Position numbers and translations under genes: made by a program. Positions 34,841 through 43,408 of a stretch of 64,000 nt of DNA are shown piece by piece (position 1 is the first letter of the stretch; each line of letters begins with the position of its first letter). The notes beneath the pieces were generated by a model. The model searched no databases. It worked only from the letters and a program-made list of their open reading frames with translations, and had not been told where the DNA came from. The stretch is from UBA2279 sp041595875 (GTDB lineage Bacteria > Actinomycetota > Coriobacteriia > Anaerosomatales > Anaerosomataceae). Location: assembly GCA_041595875.1 (NCBI GenBank), contig JBFHJN010000004.1, positions 13,570-77,569 on the forward strand, in the 5' to 3' direction.

Positions 34841-35212
34841 TTGGCACTCAAGATCCGCCTGGCACGCGCCGGCGCCAAGAAGGCGCCGTTCTACCGCGTA
34901 GTCGCGGCCGATTCGCGCGCACCGCGTGACGGTCGGTTCATCGAGATACTCGGTCGTTACAATCCCCGCACCCAGCCTTCCACCGTCGAGCTCGACGTTG
35001 AGAAGATCGAGGCCTGGATCGCAAAGGGCGCTCAGCCCACGGAGACCGTCTCGAAGCTGCTGGCAATCGCCAAGGGTGAGACCGCTGCCCCCAAGGCAGA
35101 GGCGAAGCTCTCCAAGAAGGCACAGGCGAAAGCCGATGAGGCCGCAGCCAAGGCCGCCGAAGCTCCTGCCGAGGTCGCCGAAGAGGCTGCCCCTGCGGAA
35201 GACGCTGAGTAG
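34841..35212 (+). CDS. rpsP: Ribosomal protein S16 with Ala/Glu/Lys tail
   Basis: This 123-residue protein starts (M)ALKIRLARAGAKKAPFYR, the conserved S16 beginning. The S16 core ends near residue 78 and a 45-residue low-complexity tail rich in Ala, Glu and Lys follows, an extension seen in several actinobacteria. The start codon is TTG at 34841, set by GGAGGTG 6 bases upstream; an in-frame start at 34787 lies in the leader hairpin region. It leads the khpA-rimM-trmD operon. Confidence 0.95.
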   Translation: MALKIRLARAGAKKAPFYRVVAADSRAPRDGRFIEILGRYNPRTQPSTVELDVEKIEAWIAKGAQPTETVSKLLAIAKGETAAPKAEAKLSKKAQAKADEAAAKAAEAPAEVAEEAAPAEDAE

Positions 35213-35214
35213 AC

Positions 35215-35463
35215 ATGGCACCCGTTGCTGATACTGACGGTCTCGTTCGCTACATCATCGAGTCGCTCGTGGACAACCCGTCCGACGTTGTGATCGAGAA
35301 GAACGAAGAGGGTCGGCAGACAGTCTACGAGGTACGCGTGCACAGCGATGACGTCGGCAAGGTCATCGGCCGTCAGGGTCGCGTGATCAAGGCCGTCCGC
35401 ACGCTTGTGCGCGCCTCGGCATCGGTCGATGATTCCGACGCCACGGTGGAGGTTCTCGGCTGA
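35215..35463 (+). CDS. khpA: KH-domain RNA-binding protein KhpA
   Basis: This 82-residue protein is a single type II KH domain with the GxxG loop in GKVIGRQGRVIKA (about residue 45). KhpA pairs with KhpB (EloR/Jag) to bind RNA and influences cell elongation in streptococci. Its place between rpsP and rimM is conserved in Gram-positives. It starts 2 bases after the rpsP stop. Confidence 0.93.
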   Translation: MAPVADTDGLVRYIIESLVDNPSDVVIEKNEEGRQTVYEVRVHSDDVGKVIGRQGRVIKAVRTLVRASASVDDSDATVEVLG

Positions 35464-35467
35464 CATC

Positions 35468-35989
35468 ATGACCACGCCATTCCTGCCGATAGGCCGGATC
35501 GTGAAGGCACATGGGCTGCGAGGGGAGGTCTCGGTGAAAACACTCACCGACCTGCCCCTCGATGCTTTTTTGGGCCTTCACGTCTGGATCGCACCACCAA
35601 CGGTGATCGCCCGGGAAGGTGACGTCATCGGGGCGCGTCGCGGTCCCAAAGGCCCGCTGCTGACCTTGAGCGGCGTGAGCGACCTGCAAAGCGCTTCACA
35701 GTTGGCCGGAAGAACGCTTATGGCGCGCCCGGAAGACCTCCCGGTAGAGATCATGGAGGAGGAGCCCGACCCTGTCGGACTGCTCGTCAATGACGTAGAG
35801 CGCGGTCCGCTCGGCGTCGTCACCGATGTGATCATCACTGGAGCCAATGACGTATGGGTGATCGAGGGAGACACGTACGGTGAGGTTCTGATCCCTATCA
35901 TCGAAGAGGTACTCCTGGACATCGACTTCGAAGCAGGCGAAGCCACCGTGAAGCTCCTCCCGGGCCTGATAGACGAGGAAGAGAACTGA
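35468..35989 (+). CDS. rimM: 16S rRNA processing protein RimM
   Basis: This 173-residue 30S maturation factor has an N-terminal beta-barrel (PIGRIVKAHGLRGEV, about residue 6) and a C-terminal PRC-barrel (about 95-170) ending VKLLPGL. It binds S19 during 30S assembly. The ATG at 35468 has no close ribosome site (GGAGG is about 17 bases upstream), so it probably relies on coupling with khpA. It overlaps trmD by one base. Confidence 0.94.
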   Translation: MTTPFLPIGRIVKAHGLRGEVSVKTLTDLPLDAFLGLHVWIAPPTVIAREGDVIGARRGPKGPLLTLSGVSDLQSASQLAGRTLMARPEDLPVEIMEEEPDPVGLLVNDVERGPLGVVTDVIITGANDVWVIEGDTYGEVLIPIIEEVLLDIDFEAGEATVKLLPGLIDEEEN

Positions 35990-36738
35990 TGCGCATCGAC
36001 ATCATCTCGATATTCCCGGAGCTGTTCGAACCCACCTTGTCCGGCTCCATGCTGGGCATCGCCCAGCAGAAGGGCGCGGTCACCTTCCATGTGCATGACC
36101 TGAGAGACTGGGCCGAAGGCAGACACAGGACCACGGACGACTACTCGTTCGGCGGCGGCCCCGGCATGGTCATGAAGCCGGAGCCGTTCTTCCGCGCGCA
36201 TGAGGCGATCGCCGCGCAAGACCCGCGACCCGTGACCACCGTTATCATGTGTCCCCAGGGCGAGCTGCTGCGACAGCCGCTCGTCGAGGAACTCGCGACG
36301 CATGAGCGGCTGGTCGTACTGGCGGGCCGGTACGAGGGCTACGACGATCGTGTCCGCTCACTCGCGGATCGCGAGATATCCATAGGGGACTATGTGCTCA
36401 CCGGCGGCGAGCTTCCTGCCATGGTGTTGATAGACTCCGTTACCCGTCTTCTTCCCGGTGTCCTTGGACATGACCAGTCCGCCACTGAGGAGTCGTTCTC
36501 ATGGGGCCGGCTCGAGTACCCGCAATACACGCGTCCTGCCTCGTTCGAAGGCATGGACGTCCCCGAGGTCTTGCTCAGCGGTGATCACGGCAAGATCGCA
36601 GCCTGGCGTCGCCAGGAAGCCATACGGCGCACCGCACAACGCCGTCCCGATATCCTGGAGCATGCGGATCTCACCGCCGAGGAGCGATTGTTCGCCGAGA
36701 AGATCATACAGGCCGATGCACGATTGGATGAGCGGTGA
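35989..36738 (+). CDS. trmD: tRNA (guanine-37-N1)-methyltransferase TrmD
   Basis: This 249-residue SPOUT enzyme starts MRIDIISIFPELF and contains DDYSFGGGPGMVM (about residue 50), AGRYEGYDDRV and the knot segment ISIGDYVLTGGELPA. It makes m1G37, which prevents frameshifting. The start overlaps the rimM stop (TGATG), and the stop overlaps the next gene. Confidence 0.97.
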   Translation: MRIDIISIFPELFEPTLSGSMLGIAQQKGAVTFHVHDLRDWAEGRHRTTDDYSFGGGPGMVMKPEPFFRAHEAIAAQDPRPVTTVIMCPQGELLRQPLVEELATHERLVVLAGRYEGYDDRVRSLADREISIGDYVLTGGELPAMVLIDSVTRLLPGVLGHDQSATEESFSWGRLEYPQYTRPASFEGMDVPEVLLSGDHGKIAAWRRQEAIRRTAQRRPDILEHADLTAEERLFAEKIIQADARLDER

Positions 36739-37292
36739 ACGAGGATACCAACAGCACGGAAGTCAAGCCACCGCCGTCTTTTGCACGCTGGGTGGCGGAG
36801 TTGCTGCTCATGGTGGCTATCGCCTTCGTGGTCGCCCACGGGATCCGCACGTACGTGGTGATGCCGTATACGATCCCGTCGGGTTCGATGATCCCGACCA
36901 TCGAGATCAACGAGCGCGTCCTTGCCAACAAGTTCATCTACCGATTCAAAGACCCGGAGCCCGGAGACATCGTGGTTCTTGACGACCCCACCGGTGGGAC
37001 CATCCCGCTCATCAAGCGTGTCATCGCCGTGGAGGGCCAGGAGGTGGATATCAACGACGGCCGGGTCTTCATAGACGGTGTCGCACTTGAGGAGCCATAC
37101 ACGGCTGGTGCGGTGACCGAGATGGGGGAGGTCGCGCTTCCACTCGTGATGCCGGCAGACACTGTATGGGTCATGGGTGACAACCGTACCGACAGCACGG
37201 ACGCACGATGGTTCGGCCCGCAGCCGGTCACCAGCGTGCATGGTCAGGCCTTCCTGCGCATCTGGCCCCTCTCACGGATCGAGAAGCTCTGA
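36735..37292 (+). CDS. lepB: Signal peptidase I (second of three)
   Basis: This 185-residue S26 peptidase has a membrane segment (about 17-38), the catalytic S51 in PSGSMIPT, the catalytic K94 in LIKRVIAVEGQ and GDNRTDSTDARWFGPQP. The GTG start overlaps the trmD stop. It shares NKFIYRF and the RxSxDxRWFG region with the copy at 37.7 kb, so these two are likely recent duplicates flanking rplS. Confidence 0.92.
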   Translation: MNEDTNSTEVKPPPSFARWVAELLLMVAIAFVVAHGIRTYVVMPYTIPSGSMIPTIEINERVLANKFIYRFKDPEPGDIVVLDDPTGGTIPLIKRVIAVEGQEVDINDGRVFIDGVALEEPYTAGAVTEMGEVALPLVMPADTVWVMGDNRTDSTDARWFGPQPVTSVHGQAFLRIWPLSRIEKL

Positions 37293-37299
37293 CATCGGT

Positions 37300-37329
37300 T
37301 TGCGTGTCACGGGAGGGCTGGTCTATACT
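37300..37329 (+). promoter_or_regulatory. Promoter of rplS
   Basis: TTGCGT (37300-37305) and TATACT (37324-37329) are 18 bases apart. The rplS start is about 60 bases downstream. Confidence 0.5.
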
Positions 37330-37388
37330 ATCCACTCGTGTCTGATGACCACCCGCACATGCGGTATAAGAAGAACAGGAAATCCAGA

Positions 37389-37730
37389 ATGAACAGAATC
37401 CGTGCCATCGAGCAGCAGCAGATCCGCGAGGACCTGCCCGAGTTCAAGGTCGGCGACACCGTCAAGGTGAGCTACAAGGTCGTCGAGGGCGGTCGTGAGC
37501 GCGTTCAGCCGTTCCAGGGCATCGTGATCAAGCGCCACGGCGAGGGTGCCCGCGAGACCTTCACGGTCCGCAAGCTCTCGTTCGCCGTAGGTGTCGAGCG
37601 TACCTTTCCTGTGCACTCGCCCAAGATCATGAAGCTGGAAGTCGTCACGCGTGGTAAGGTACGTCGCTCCAAGCTGTACTACCTGCGCGATCGGATCGGC
37701 AAGGCTGCACGGGTCAAGGAACTGCGGTAA
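37389..37730 (+). CDS. rplS: Ribosomal protein L19
   Basis: This 113-residue protein starts MNRIRAIEQQQ and contains FKVGDTVKVSYKVVEGGRERVQ, FQGIVI and VRRSKLYYLRDRIGKAARVKE, all L19 hallmarks. AGGAAA lies 8 bases upstream of ATG 37389; an in-frame start at 37338 is in the leader. It sits between two signal peptidase genes. Confidence 0.97.
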   Translation: MNRIRAIEQQQIREDLPEFKVGDTVKVSYKVVEGGRERVQPFQGIVIKRHGEGARETFTVRKLSFAVGVERTFPVHSPKIMKLEVVTRGKVRRSKLYYLRDRIGKAARVKELR

Positions 37731-37744
37731 TCACCGGAGGCAGC

Positions 37745-38392
37745 GTGTCCGGATCAAGAGACACTGATCTGCATACTGATGCGACCCGGGAGCCATCTGC
37801 TCCCGGGTCGTCTCTGATTGCCGACGACCAATACGGTGAGTCGCCCGAGGCGGCACCGGCCGACGACGACGAGGTATCGATCGGTCGATGGCTCCTTGAG
37901 CTCGTGCTCCTGGTGGGTCTCGCGTTCCTGCTCGCAACCGGCATCAAGACGTACGTCATCCAGCCGTTCGTGATCCCCACAGGGTCGATGATCCCAACGC
38001 TGGAGATAGGCGACTACGTGATCGCCAACAAGTTCATCTACCGCTTCGAAGAGCCGGTGCGCAACGACATCGTGGTGTTCCTCTCGCCTGAATCGAACTC
38101 CACCGACTACATCAAACGGGTCATCGCCGTCGGCGGTCAGGAAGTGGACCTGCGCGACGGTATCGTCTACGTCGACGGAGTCGCGCTCGACGAACCCTAC
38201 ATCGCCGGTGCCACATCCGCGCCGGGGCCTATCAGCATGCCGGTGACAGTGCCCGACGGCTACGTGTGGCTCATGGGCGACAACAGAGAGAACAGCCAGG
38301 ACAGCCGCTGGTTCGGCGCCCAGCCGGTCTCTCGCATCGTCGGCAAGGCCTTCTTCATCTACTGGCCGATCTCCGACTTCGGCAGCCTGTAG
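37745..38392 (+). CDS. lepB: Signal peptidase I (third of three)
   Basis: This 215-residue S26 peptidase has an acidic 45-residue N-terminal extension, a membrane segment (about 48-68), the catalytic S81 in PTGSMIPTLE, the catalytic K124 in YIKRVIAVGGQ and GDNRENSQDSRWFGAQP. CCGGAGG precedes the GTG. The acidic cytoplasmic extension distinguishes it from the copy at 36.7 kb. The rplS-lepB-rnhB order is common in actinobacteria. Confidence 0.93.
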   Translation: MSGSRDTDLHTDATREPSAPGSSLIADDQYGESPEAAPADDDEVSIGRWLLELVLLVGLAFLLATGIKTYVIQPFVIPTGSMIPTLEIGDYVIANKFIYRFEEPVRNDIVVFLSPESNSTDYIKRVIAVGGQEVDLRDGIVYVDGVALDEPYIAGATSAPGPISMPVTVPDGYVWLMGDNRENSQDSRWFGAQPVSRIVGKAFFIYWPISDFGSL

Positions 38393-38402
38393 GCCGGGGA
38401 CG

Positions 38403-39179
38403 ATGGGCACCCACAGCGTCAGTGAGGTGCGACTGCTGTTCGTGACTGCCGGTCCGGCAGACCTCCCCGATCTCATCGAGAAGTTCTCTGCAGACTCGCG
38501 GGCTGGTGTACGCGCGCTCGTGGCCTCCGCACAAAGGAAACTAGCTGCCGAGGAGGCCGAACGCGACCGCGTTCGGCTCATGATGACCCTACAGCGCCAG
38601 CTGCACGAATCCGGCTACACGCTGATAGCGGGAGTCGATGAAGTGGGAAGGGGAGCGCTTGCCGGACCCGTCTCGGCAGCGGCGGTCATTCTCGGTGCGG
38701 ACTGTCATATCCGGGGACTGGATGACTCGAAGCGCCTGAGCCCGGCGGTCCGCGAGGCCGTGGCGCTGCGTGTGCGCGATGCCGCCATAGCCGTCTCTGT
38801 CGCTCATATCCCGCCTGATCGGATCGACGCGCTGGGCATCGGTGGCGCCAACACACTTGCTATGCGGACCGCGATTCAGACGCTTCCTGTCACGGCTGAC
38901 CACGCCATGGGCGACGGACTCCCGGTCGACCTCGGCATGTCCTCCACGTTCGTGGTCGGTGGCGACAGGAAGTGCGCATGCATCGCTGCTGCATCGGTCG
39001 TGGCCAAGGTGGAACGAGACCGCCTCATGAAGGAGAACGACGCGCTGTTCCCCGGCTACCAGTTCTCCATCAACAAGGGCTACGGCACTGTCGAGCACAT
39101 CGAGGCGATACAACGGATCGGCCCCTCGCCCATCCACCGGCTGTCCTTCTCGCCATGCTCTCAAGACCGGCTCTTCTAG
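38403..39179 (+). CDS. rnhB: Ribonuclease HII
   Basis: This 258-residue enzyme cleaves RNA in RNA/DNA hybrids and misincorporated ribonucleotides. The catalytic core starts with AGVDEVGRGALAGPV (about residue 75), followed by DDSKRLSP, a GDRKCACIAAASVVAKVERD segment and NKGYGT. The N-terminal 70 residues form an extension like that of B. subtilis RnhB. It begins 10 bases after the lepB stop. Confidence 0.95.
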   Translation: MGTHSVSEVRLLFVTAGPADLPDLIEKFSADSRAGVRALVASAQRKLAAEEAERDRVRLMMTLQRQLHESGYTLIAGVDEVGRGALAGPVSAAAVILGADCHIRGLDDSKRLSPAVREAVALRVRDAAIAVSVAHIPPDRIDALGIGGANTLAMRTAIQTLPVTADHAMGDGLPVDLGMSSTFVVGGDRKCACIAAASVVAKVERDRLMKENDALFPGYQFSINKGYGTVEHIEAIQRIGPSPIHRLSFSPCSQDRLF

Positions 39180-39258
39180 ACGGGCGGATAGTGTTCAGCT
39201 CGCGTTAAGCTCCGGGCAAGCACCATGCGGCATCCTCCATCCAAGGGGGAATGCCATC

Positions 39259-39630
39259 ATGACCGAGGACACATCAAAGCTTGGAGCCCGGGGCGAAGAA
39301 GCTGCTGCCCAATACCTGCAGCGCATCGGGATGACCATCACAGAACGCAACTGGCGATGCGCGTCCGGAGAAGTGGACATCATCGCGCTGGACGGGAGCG
39401 AACTCGTGTTCGTCGAGGTGAAGACCCGACGTTCGAGCGCTGCCGGATCACCGGAAGAGGCCGTCTCACCCACAAAACAGAAGCGACTGGGCAAGCTGGC
39501 TCGCAACTACCTGGCCTATTCGGGTCTGGATTCTACTCCCGTGCGGTTCGATGTGATCGCCATTCGCGTGCTTGCAGAAGACAGGGCGCTCCTACGACAC
39601 CATCGTGCCGCTTTCATGGTCGGCACCTAA
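39259..39630 (+). CDS. yraN: UPF0102 family (YraN) putative endonuclease
   Basis: This 123-residue protein has the YraN pattern LGARGEEAAAQYL (about residue 8), ERNWRCASGEVDIIA, and LVFVEVKTRRS, giving the D...ExK nuclease-like core. Its substrate is unknown; its placement between rnhB and comM is conserved. AAGGGGGAA is about 10 bases upstream of the ATG. The 79-base gap before it has no clear promoter. Confidence 0.92.
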   Translation: MTEDTSKLGARGEEAAAQYLQRIGMTITERNWRCASGEVDIIALDGSELVFVEVKTRRSSAAGSPEEAVSPTKQKRLGKLARNYLAYSGLDSTPVRFDVIAIRVLAEDRALLRHHRAAFMVGT

Positions 39631-39631
39631 G

Positions 39632-41113
39632 ATGCAAGCCACCGTGATGACGGCGACTCTCAGGGGAGTCGATGCCCTTCCTGTGGAAGTACAGGCGGAT
39701 GTCACTTCTGGTCTGCCCATGTTCGGCATCGTGGGACTTGGAGATGCGGCGGTCCAGGAAGCCAAAGAACGCGTCCGCTCGGCAGTTCGTGCCGCCGGGC
39801 TCGAGTTCCCCAATGCGCGGGTGATCATCAACCTGGCCCCCGCGCCCCTACGAAAACACGGCACGGGGTTCGATCTCCCTATTGCGCTCGCCATCCTGGC
39901 AGCCACCAGGCAGATACCCTCGTCTGTGATCGAAGGCTCCACGGCTGTCGGAGAGCTGGCGCTGGATGGAAGCGTACGCGCCGTGCCGGGGATGCTCGCA
40001 CATGCCTATGCCGCGTCTCGATCAGGTCTCGACCTGCTCGGCCCTTCGGCAGCCATGTCGGCGGCGGCGGTCGTCGGCTGTGTGCGATGTCGGGTGGTGG
40101 ACCATGTGACCACCCTTCGCCAAGGAGAGATCGACCCTCGATACCCCTGCTGTGACGTGTCCGTGGAACCACATGGACGTCCGGATCTTGCAGATGTGGC
40201 AGGACACCACGCCGCAAAACGGGCTCTGGAGATCGCCGCCGCCGGAGGGCATAACCTACTGCTGGTGGGCCCGCCAGGCTCAGGCAAGACGATGCTAGCC
40301 AGGCGTCTCGGTGGGATACTGCCACCTCTCAACGATGATGAACGCATGACGACCGCGTTGGTCCACTCTGTAGCAGGGATCGACGAACGACCCGCTCTGG
40401 CAGGGATCCGTCCGTTTAGAGCGCCGCACCACTCGACCTCCACCGTAGGACTCATCGGGGGAGGGACTCCCCCACGACCCGGTGAGGTCAGCTTGGCCCA
40501 CAACGGAGTGCTGTTCCTTGATGAGCTGGCAGAGTTCGGACCGGCCACGCTCCAGGCGATGAGACAGCCCATGGAAGACGGCACCATCTCGCTGGTGAGG
40601 GCAGACGGTCGCGTACGCTACCCAGCAGCCTTCACGCTCATCGGCGCGATGAACCCATGCCCCTGCGGGTACCTCGGCGATGCAGAGCACAGATGCACCT
40701 GCTCTCAACCGATGATCGACCGCTACACAGCGAGGATAGGCGGGCCCTTGCTGGACCGCATAGACATGAGGATCCGCGTCGATCGGATAGACCCGGGCAA
40801 GATCTTGCGTGAGGACTGTGAGGAGGAGCCCTCCGCCGAAATAGCACAGCGGGTGATCTCGGCGATCGCGTTCGCGGGCTCCAGACCACCAACGCGGACT
40901 CTCTCGGGCGCCCGACTCCTGGAGGCATGCAGACCGCAACGGGCCGCCAGATCGACTCTCGAAACGCTGGCACGCACGGTGGGGATGTCGGGACGCGCAG
41001 TCACAAGGACTCTACGGGTGGCCAGAACCATCGCAGATCTTGACGCTCAAGACTCGGTATGTTGCGACCACATCCTGGAGGCCGCCGGATACAGGATGAG
41101 TGATGTCCGGTGA
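39632..41113 (+). CDS. comM: ComM/YifB family Mg-chelatase-like AAA+ protein
   Basis: This 493-residue protein has an N-terminal Lon-protease-like domain (about 1-170), an AAA+ Mg-chelatase core with GPPGSGKTMLARRL (about residue 211) and FLDELAEF, and a C-terminal Mg_chelatase_C domain. ComM is a helicase that promotes branch migration during natural transformation. The ATG comes one base after the yraN stop with no clear ribosome site, so it is probably coupled. dprA follows with a GTGA overlap. Confidence 0.93.
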   Translation: MQATVMTATLRGVDALPVEVQADVTSGLPMFGIVGLGDAAVQEAKERVRSAVRAAGLEFPNARVIINLAPAPLRKHGTGFDLPIALAILAATRQIPSSVIEGSTAVGELALDGSVRAVPGMLAHAYAASRSGLDLLGPSAAMSAAAVVGCVRCRVVDHVTTLRQGEIDPRYPCCDVSVEPHGRPDLADVAGHHAAKRALEIAAAGGHNLLLVGPPGSGKTMLARRLGGILPPLNDDERMTTALVHSVAGIDERPALAGIRPFRAPHHSTSTVGLIGGGTPPRPGEVSLAHNGVLFLDELAEFGPATLQAMRQPMEDGTISLVRADGRVRYPAAFTLIGAMNPCPCGYLGDAEHRCTCSQPMIDRYTARIGGPLLDRIDMRIRVDRIDPGKILREDCEEEPSAEIAQRVISAIAFAGSRPPTRTLSGARLLEACRPQRAARSTLETLARTVGMSGRAVTRTLRVARTIADLDAQDSVCCDHILEAAGYRMSDVR

Positions 41114-41988
41114 AGGCGATTGAGAAGTGGGAGATCGTCTTGAACGACGACCTCTATCCCGAACTGCTGCGGCAGACCTCTGATCCGCCTGAAAGGCTCT
41201 ACGGATTCGGCGACCCGGGGCTGCTCGGACCGGCGCTAGCGGTGATCGGAGCGCGAAAAGCCACACCCTACGGACTGACATGCGCCTCGAGGTTCGCGGG
41301 GTGGGCGGCGTCCAACGGGGTGACCATCGTGTCAGGCGGAGCCATCGGATGCGACATGGCGGCACACAATGCGGCATTGATATCCGAGGGGGAGACTGTC
41401 GCTGTGCTGGGATGCGGAGCGGACGTGGACTACCCGCAACAGGCTTCGACGCTCCTTGCAGGACTGCGACGCTCTCACGCCGTCGTATCAGAAGTCCCGT
41501 GGGGCACTCCACCACAGAGGTGGGCCTTCTCCAGGCGTAATCGCATCATAGCGGGGCTCTCACTAGCCGTGCTGGTGGTGGAGGCGGGCCTCCCCAGTGG
41601 AACGTTCGGCACTGCGGACCATGCGCTGGCAGCCGGCCGGGACGTGCTCGCGGTTCCCGGTTCGATATTCGCGCCAGAGTGCAAGGGTTCCAACCGGCTC
41701 ATCGCGCAGGGCTGTTCGCCGGTGACCTGCGAATCAGAGCTGCGTGACGCACTGATCTCTGTCGGCTTCCTGCTCGGCAGCGCCACCGCAGACGACGGCT
41801 CAAGCTCGGCCCCGCTCTCGGACCCGATCCTTATCGCCCTGCGGTCGAACCCTATGCGACCGGATGACCTTGCATTCCATCTTCGCCAAGACATCGTCTC
41901 CATAGGTCGTGCACTGACCAGACTTGAACTCCAGGGGGCCTTGGTTCGGATGCGTGACGGACGCTACTCGGTTCGCAAACCGGAGTGA
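41110..41988 (+). CDS. dprA: DNA processing protein DprA
   Basis: This 292-residue protein has the DprA Rossmann fold: LAVIGARKATPYG (about residue 43), SGGAIGCDMAAHNAAL, GCGADVDYP and RRNRIIAGLSLAVLVVEA. A short C-terminal winged helix (about 235-290) is present. DprA loads RecA onto incoming ssDNA. The GTG start overlaps comM. Together with comM it suggests competence or recombination capacity, although no uptake machinery is in the window. Confidence 0.94.
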   Translation: MKAIEKWEIVLNDDLYPELLRQTSDPPERLYGFGDPGLLGPALAVIGARKATPYGLTCASRFAGWAASNGVTIVSGGAIGCDMAAHNAALISEGETVAVLGCGADVDYPQQASTLLAGLRRSHAVVSEVPWGTPPQRWAFSRRNRIIAGLSLAVLVVEAGLPSGTFGTADHALAAGRDVLAVPGSIFAPECKGSNRLIAQGCSPVTCESELRDALISVGFLLGSATADDGSSSAPLSDPILIALRSNPMRPDDLAFHLRQDIVSIGRALTRLELQGALVRMRDGRYSVRKPE

Positions 41989-41996
41989 AAGGCGGT

Positions 41997-42002
41997 TACA
42001 AT
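41997..42002 (+). promoter_or_regulatory. Possible -10 before trmFO
   Basis: TACAAT lies in the short gap after dprA, with TTCGCA 19 bases upstream as a weak -35. It could give trmFO-xerC a local promoter. Confidence 0.3.
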
Positions 42003-42037
42003 CCCTCAGATAGTCGATGTCGATATCGGGAGACCCG

Positions 42038-43408
42038 TTGCATAACACTCCGCTTGTCACCGTCATCGGTGGAGGCCTCGCTGGATCAGAGGCCGCATGG
42101 CAGCTCGCTGAACGTGGGATCCGGGTAAGGCTCTTCGAGATGCGTCCCGGCACAGCCGGACCCGCACACCATACAGGCAACCTGGCCGAACTCGTGTGCT
42201 CTAACTCGTTCAAGGGCGATGACCCTGACACGGCACCCGGGATGCTCAAACGAGAGCTCTCCCAGCTTGGCAGTTTGATCATGTCCGTCGCCCGGCGCAC
42301 GGCGGTCCCTGCTGGCGCCGCTCTCGCTGTAGACCGGGAAGCGTTCTCGGGTCTTGTGACACGGACCATCGAGTCACACCCGCTCATCGATGTCGTCAGA
42401 GAACAGGCTGCCGGGGTGCCGCCGTCAGGACCCGTCATCATCGCCACCGGGCCGCTTACCGGGCCTGCGCTGGAAGACGAGCTTTCCCGACTCGTCGGGA
42501 GTGACCGATTGTCCTTCTACGATGCTGCCGCTCCTATCGTAGACGCCTACAGCATCGACAGAACGGTCGTCTTCGCCGCATCGCGATACGAGAAGGGCGA
42601 AGGAGTCGACTACCTCAACTGCCCCATGGATCGAGAGCAGTACGAGACGTTCATCGGAGAACTCCTCTCTGCCCAGCGCGTGAACGCGAAGGAGTTCGAG
42701 TCATCAGACCTCTTCCAGGCATGTCAGCCGATCGAAGAGATCGCGCGCCGTGGTGCAGATGCCGCACGTTTCGGCTCCATGAAACCGGTCGGGCTCACAG
42801 ACCCTCGCACCGGACAACGTCCATGGGCGGTGGTCCAGCTTCGACCCGAGAACCGGGATGGCACCGCGTACAATCTCGTCGGATTCCAGACCAACCTGAC
42901 CTTCGGCGAGCAGGCGCGGGTATTCCGACTGATCCCGGGGCTTCAAGACGCGGAGTTCCTGCGCTTCGGAGTGATGCATCGCAACACCTACATCGATGCA
43001 CCTCGGCTTCTGACGCCAGGTCTCTCTCTACGGGAAGACACCCGCATCCGCTTCGCGGGACAGGTCTCGGGGACCGAAGGCTATCTCGAGGCCGTCGGCT
43101 CCGGTCTTCTCGCCGCACTGAATGTCTACGCGGAGATCACTTCAGCCCCTCCGTTCGTGCTCCCCCAAGACACCGCTCTGGGCGCGCTCATCGGGTATGC
43201 CACCGATCCCGAGACGCGCCACTATCAGCCCATGCACGTCAACATCGGCCTATTGCCCGCGCTGGAGCCTCCCGTCCGACAGAAGCGCGCAAGATATGCC
43301 GCACATGCGGCGCGCGCAAGACAGTCACTGAACGGATACATGCTATCGTCTTCGGTAAGAGTCCTCGATCAGGCTGAGCCGATCATAGGGGAGGATGTCC
43401 AGGGATGA
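42038..43408 (+). CDS. trmFO: tRNA uracil-54 methyltransferase TrmFO (folate-dependent)
   Basis: This roughly 456-residue FAD enzyme makes ribothymidine-54 using methylene-THF. It has the FAD loop VIGGGLAGSEAAWQLA near the start, LFEMRP, LAELVCSNSF, VPAGAALAVDRE, and YLNCPMDREQYETF with a conserved cysteine. TTG 42038 is chosen because GGGAG lies 5 bases upstream; ATG 42017 is in frame but lacks a ribosome site. xerC follows with a 4-base overlap; trmFO-xerC is a common Gram-positive pair. Confidence 0.93.
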   Translation: MHNTPLVTVIGGGLAGSEAAWQLAERGIRVRLFEMRPGTAGPAHHTGNLAELVCSNSFKGDDPDTAPGMLKRELSQLGSLIMSVARRTAVPAGAALAVDREAFSGLVTRTIESHPLIDVVREQAAGVPPSGPVIIATGPLTGPALEDELSRLVGSDRLSFYDAAAPIVDAYSIDRTVVFAASRYEKGEGVDYLNCPMDREQYETFIGELLSAQRVNAKEFESSDLFQACQPIEEIARRGADAARFGSMKPVGLTDPRTGQRPWAVVQLRPENRDGTAYNLVGFQTNLTFGEQARVFRLIPGLQDAEFLRFGVMHRNTYIDAPRLLTPGLSLREDTRIRFAGQVSGTEGYLEAVGSGLLAALNVYAEITSAPPFVLPQDTALGALIGYATDPETRHYQPMHVNIGLLPALEPPVRQKRARYAAHAARARQSLNGYMLSSSVRVLDQAEPIIGEDVQG

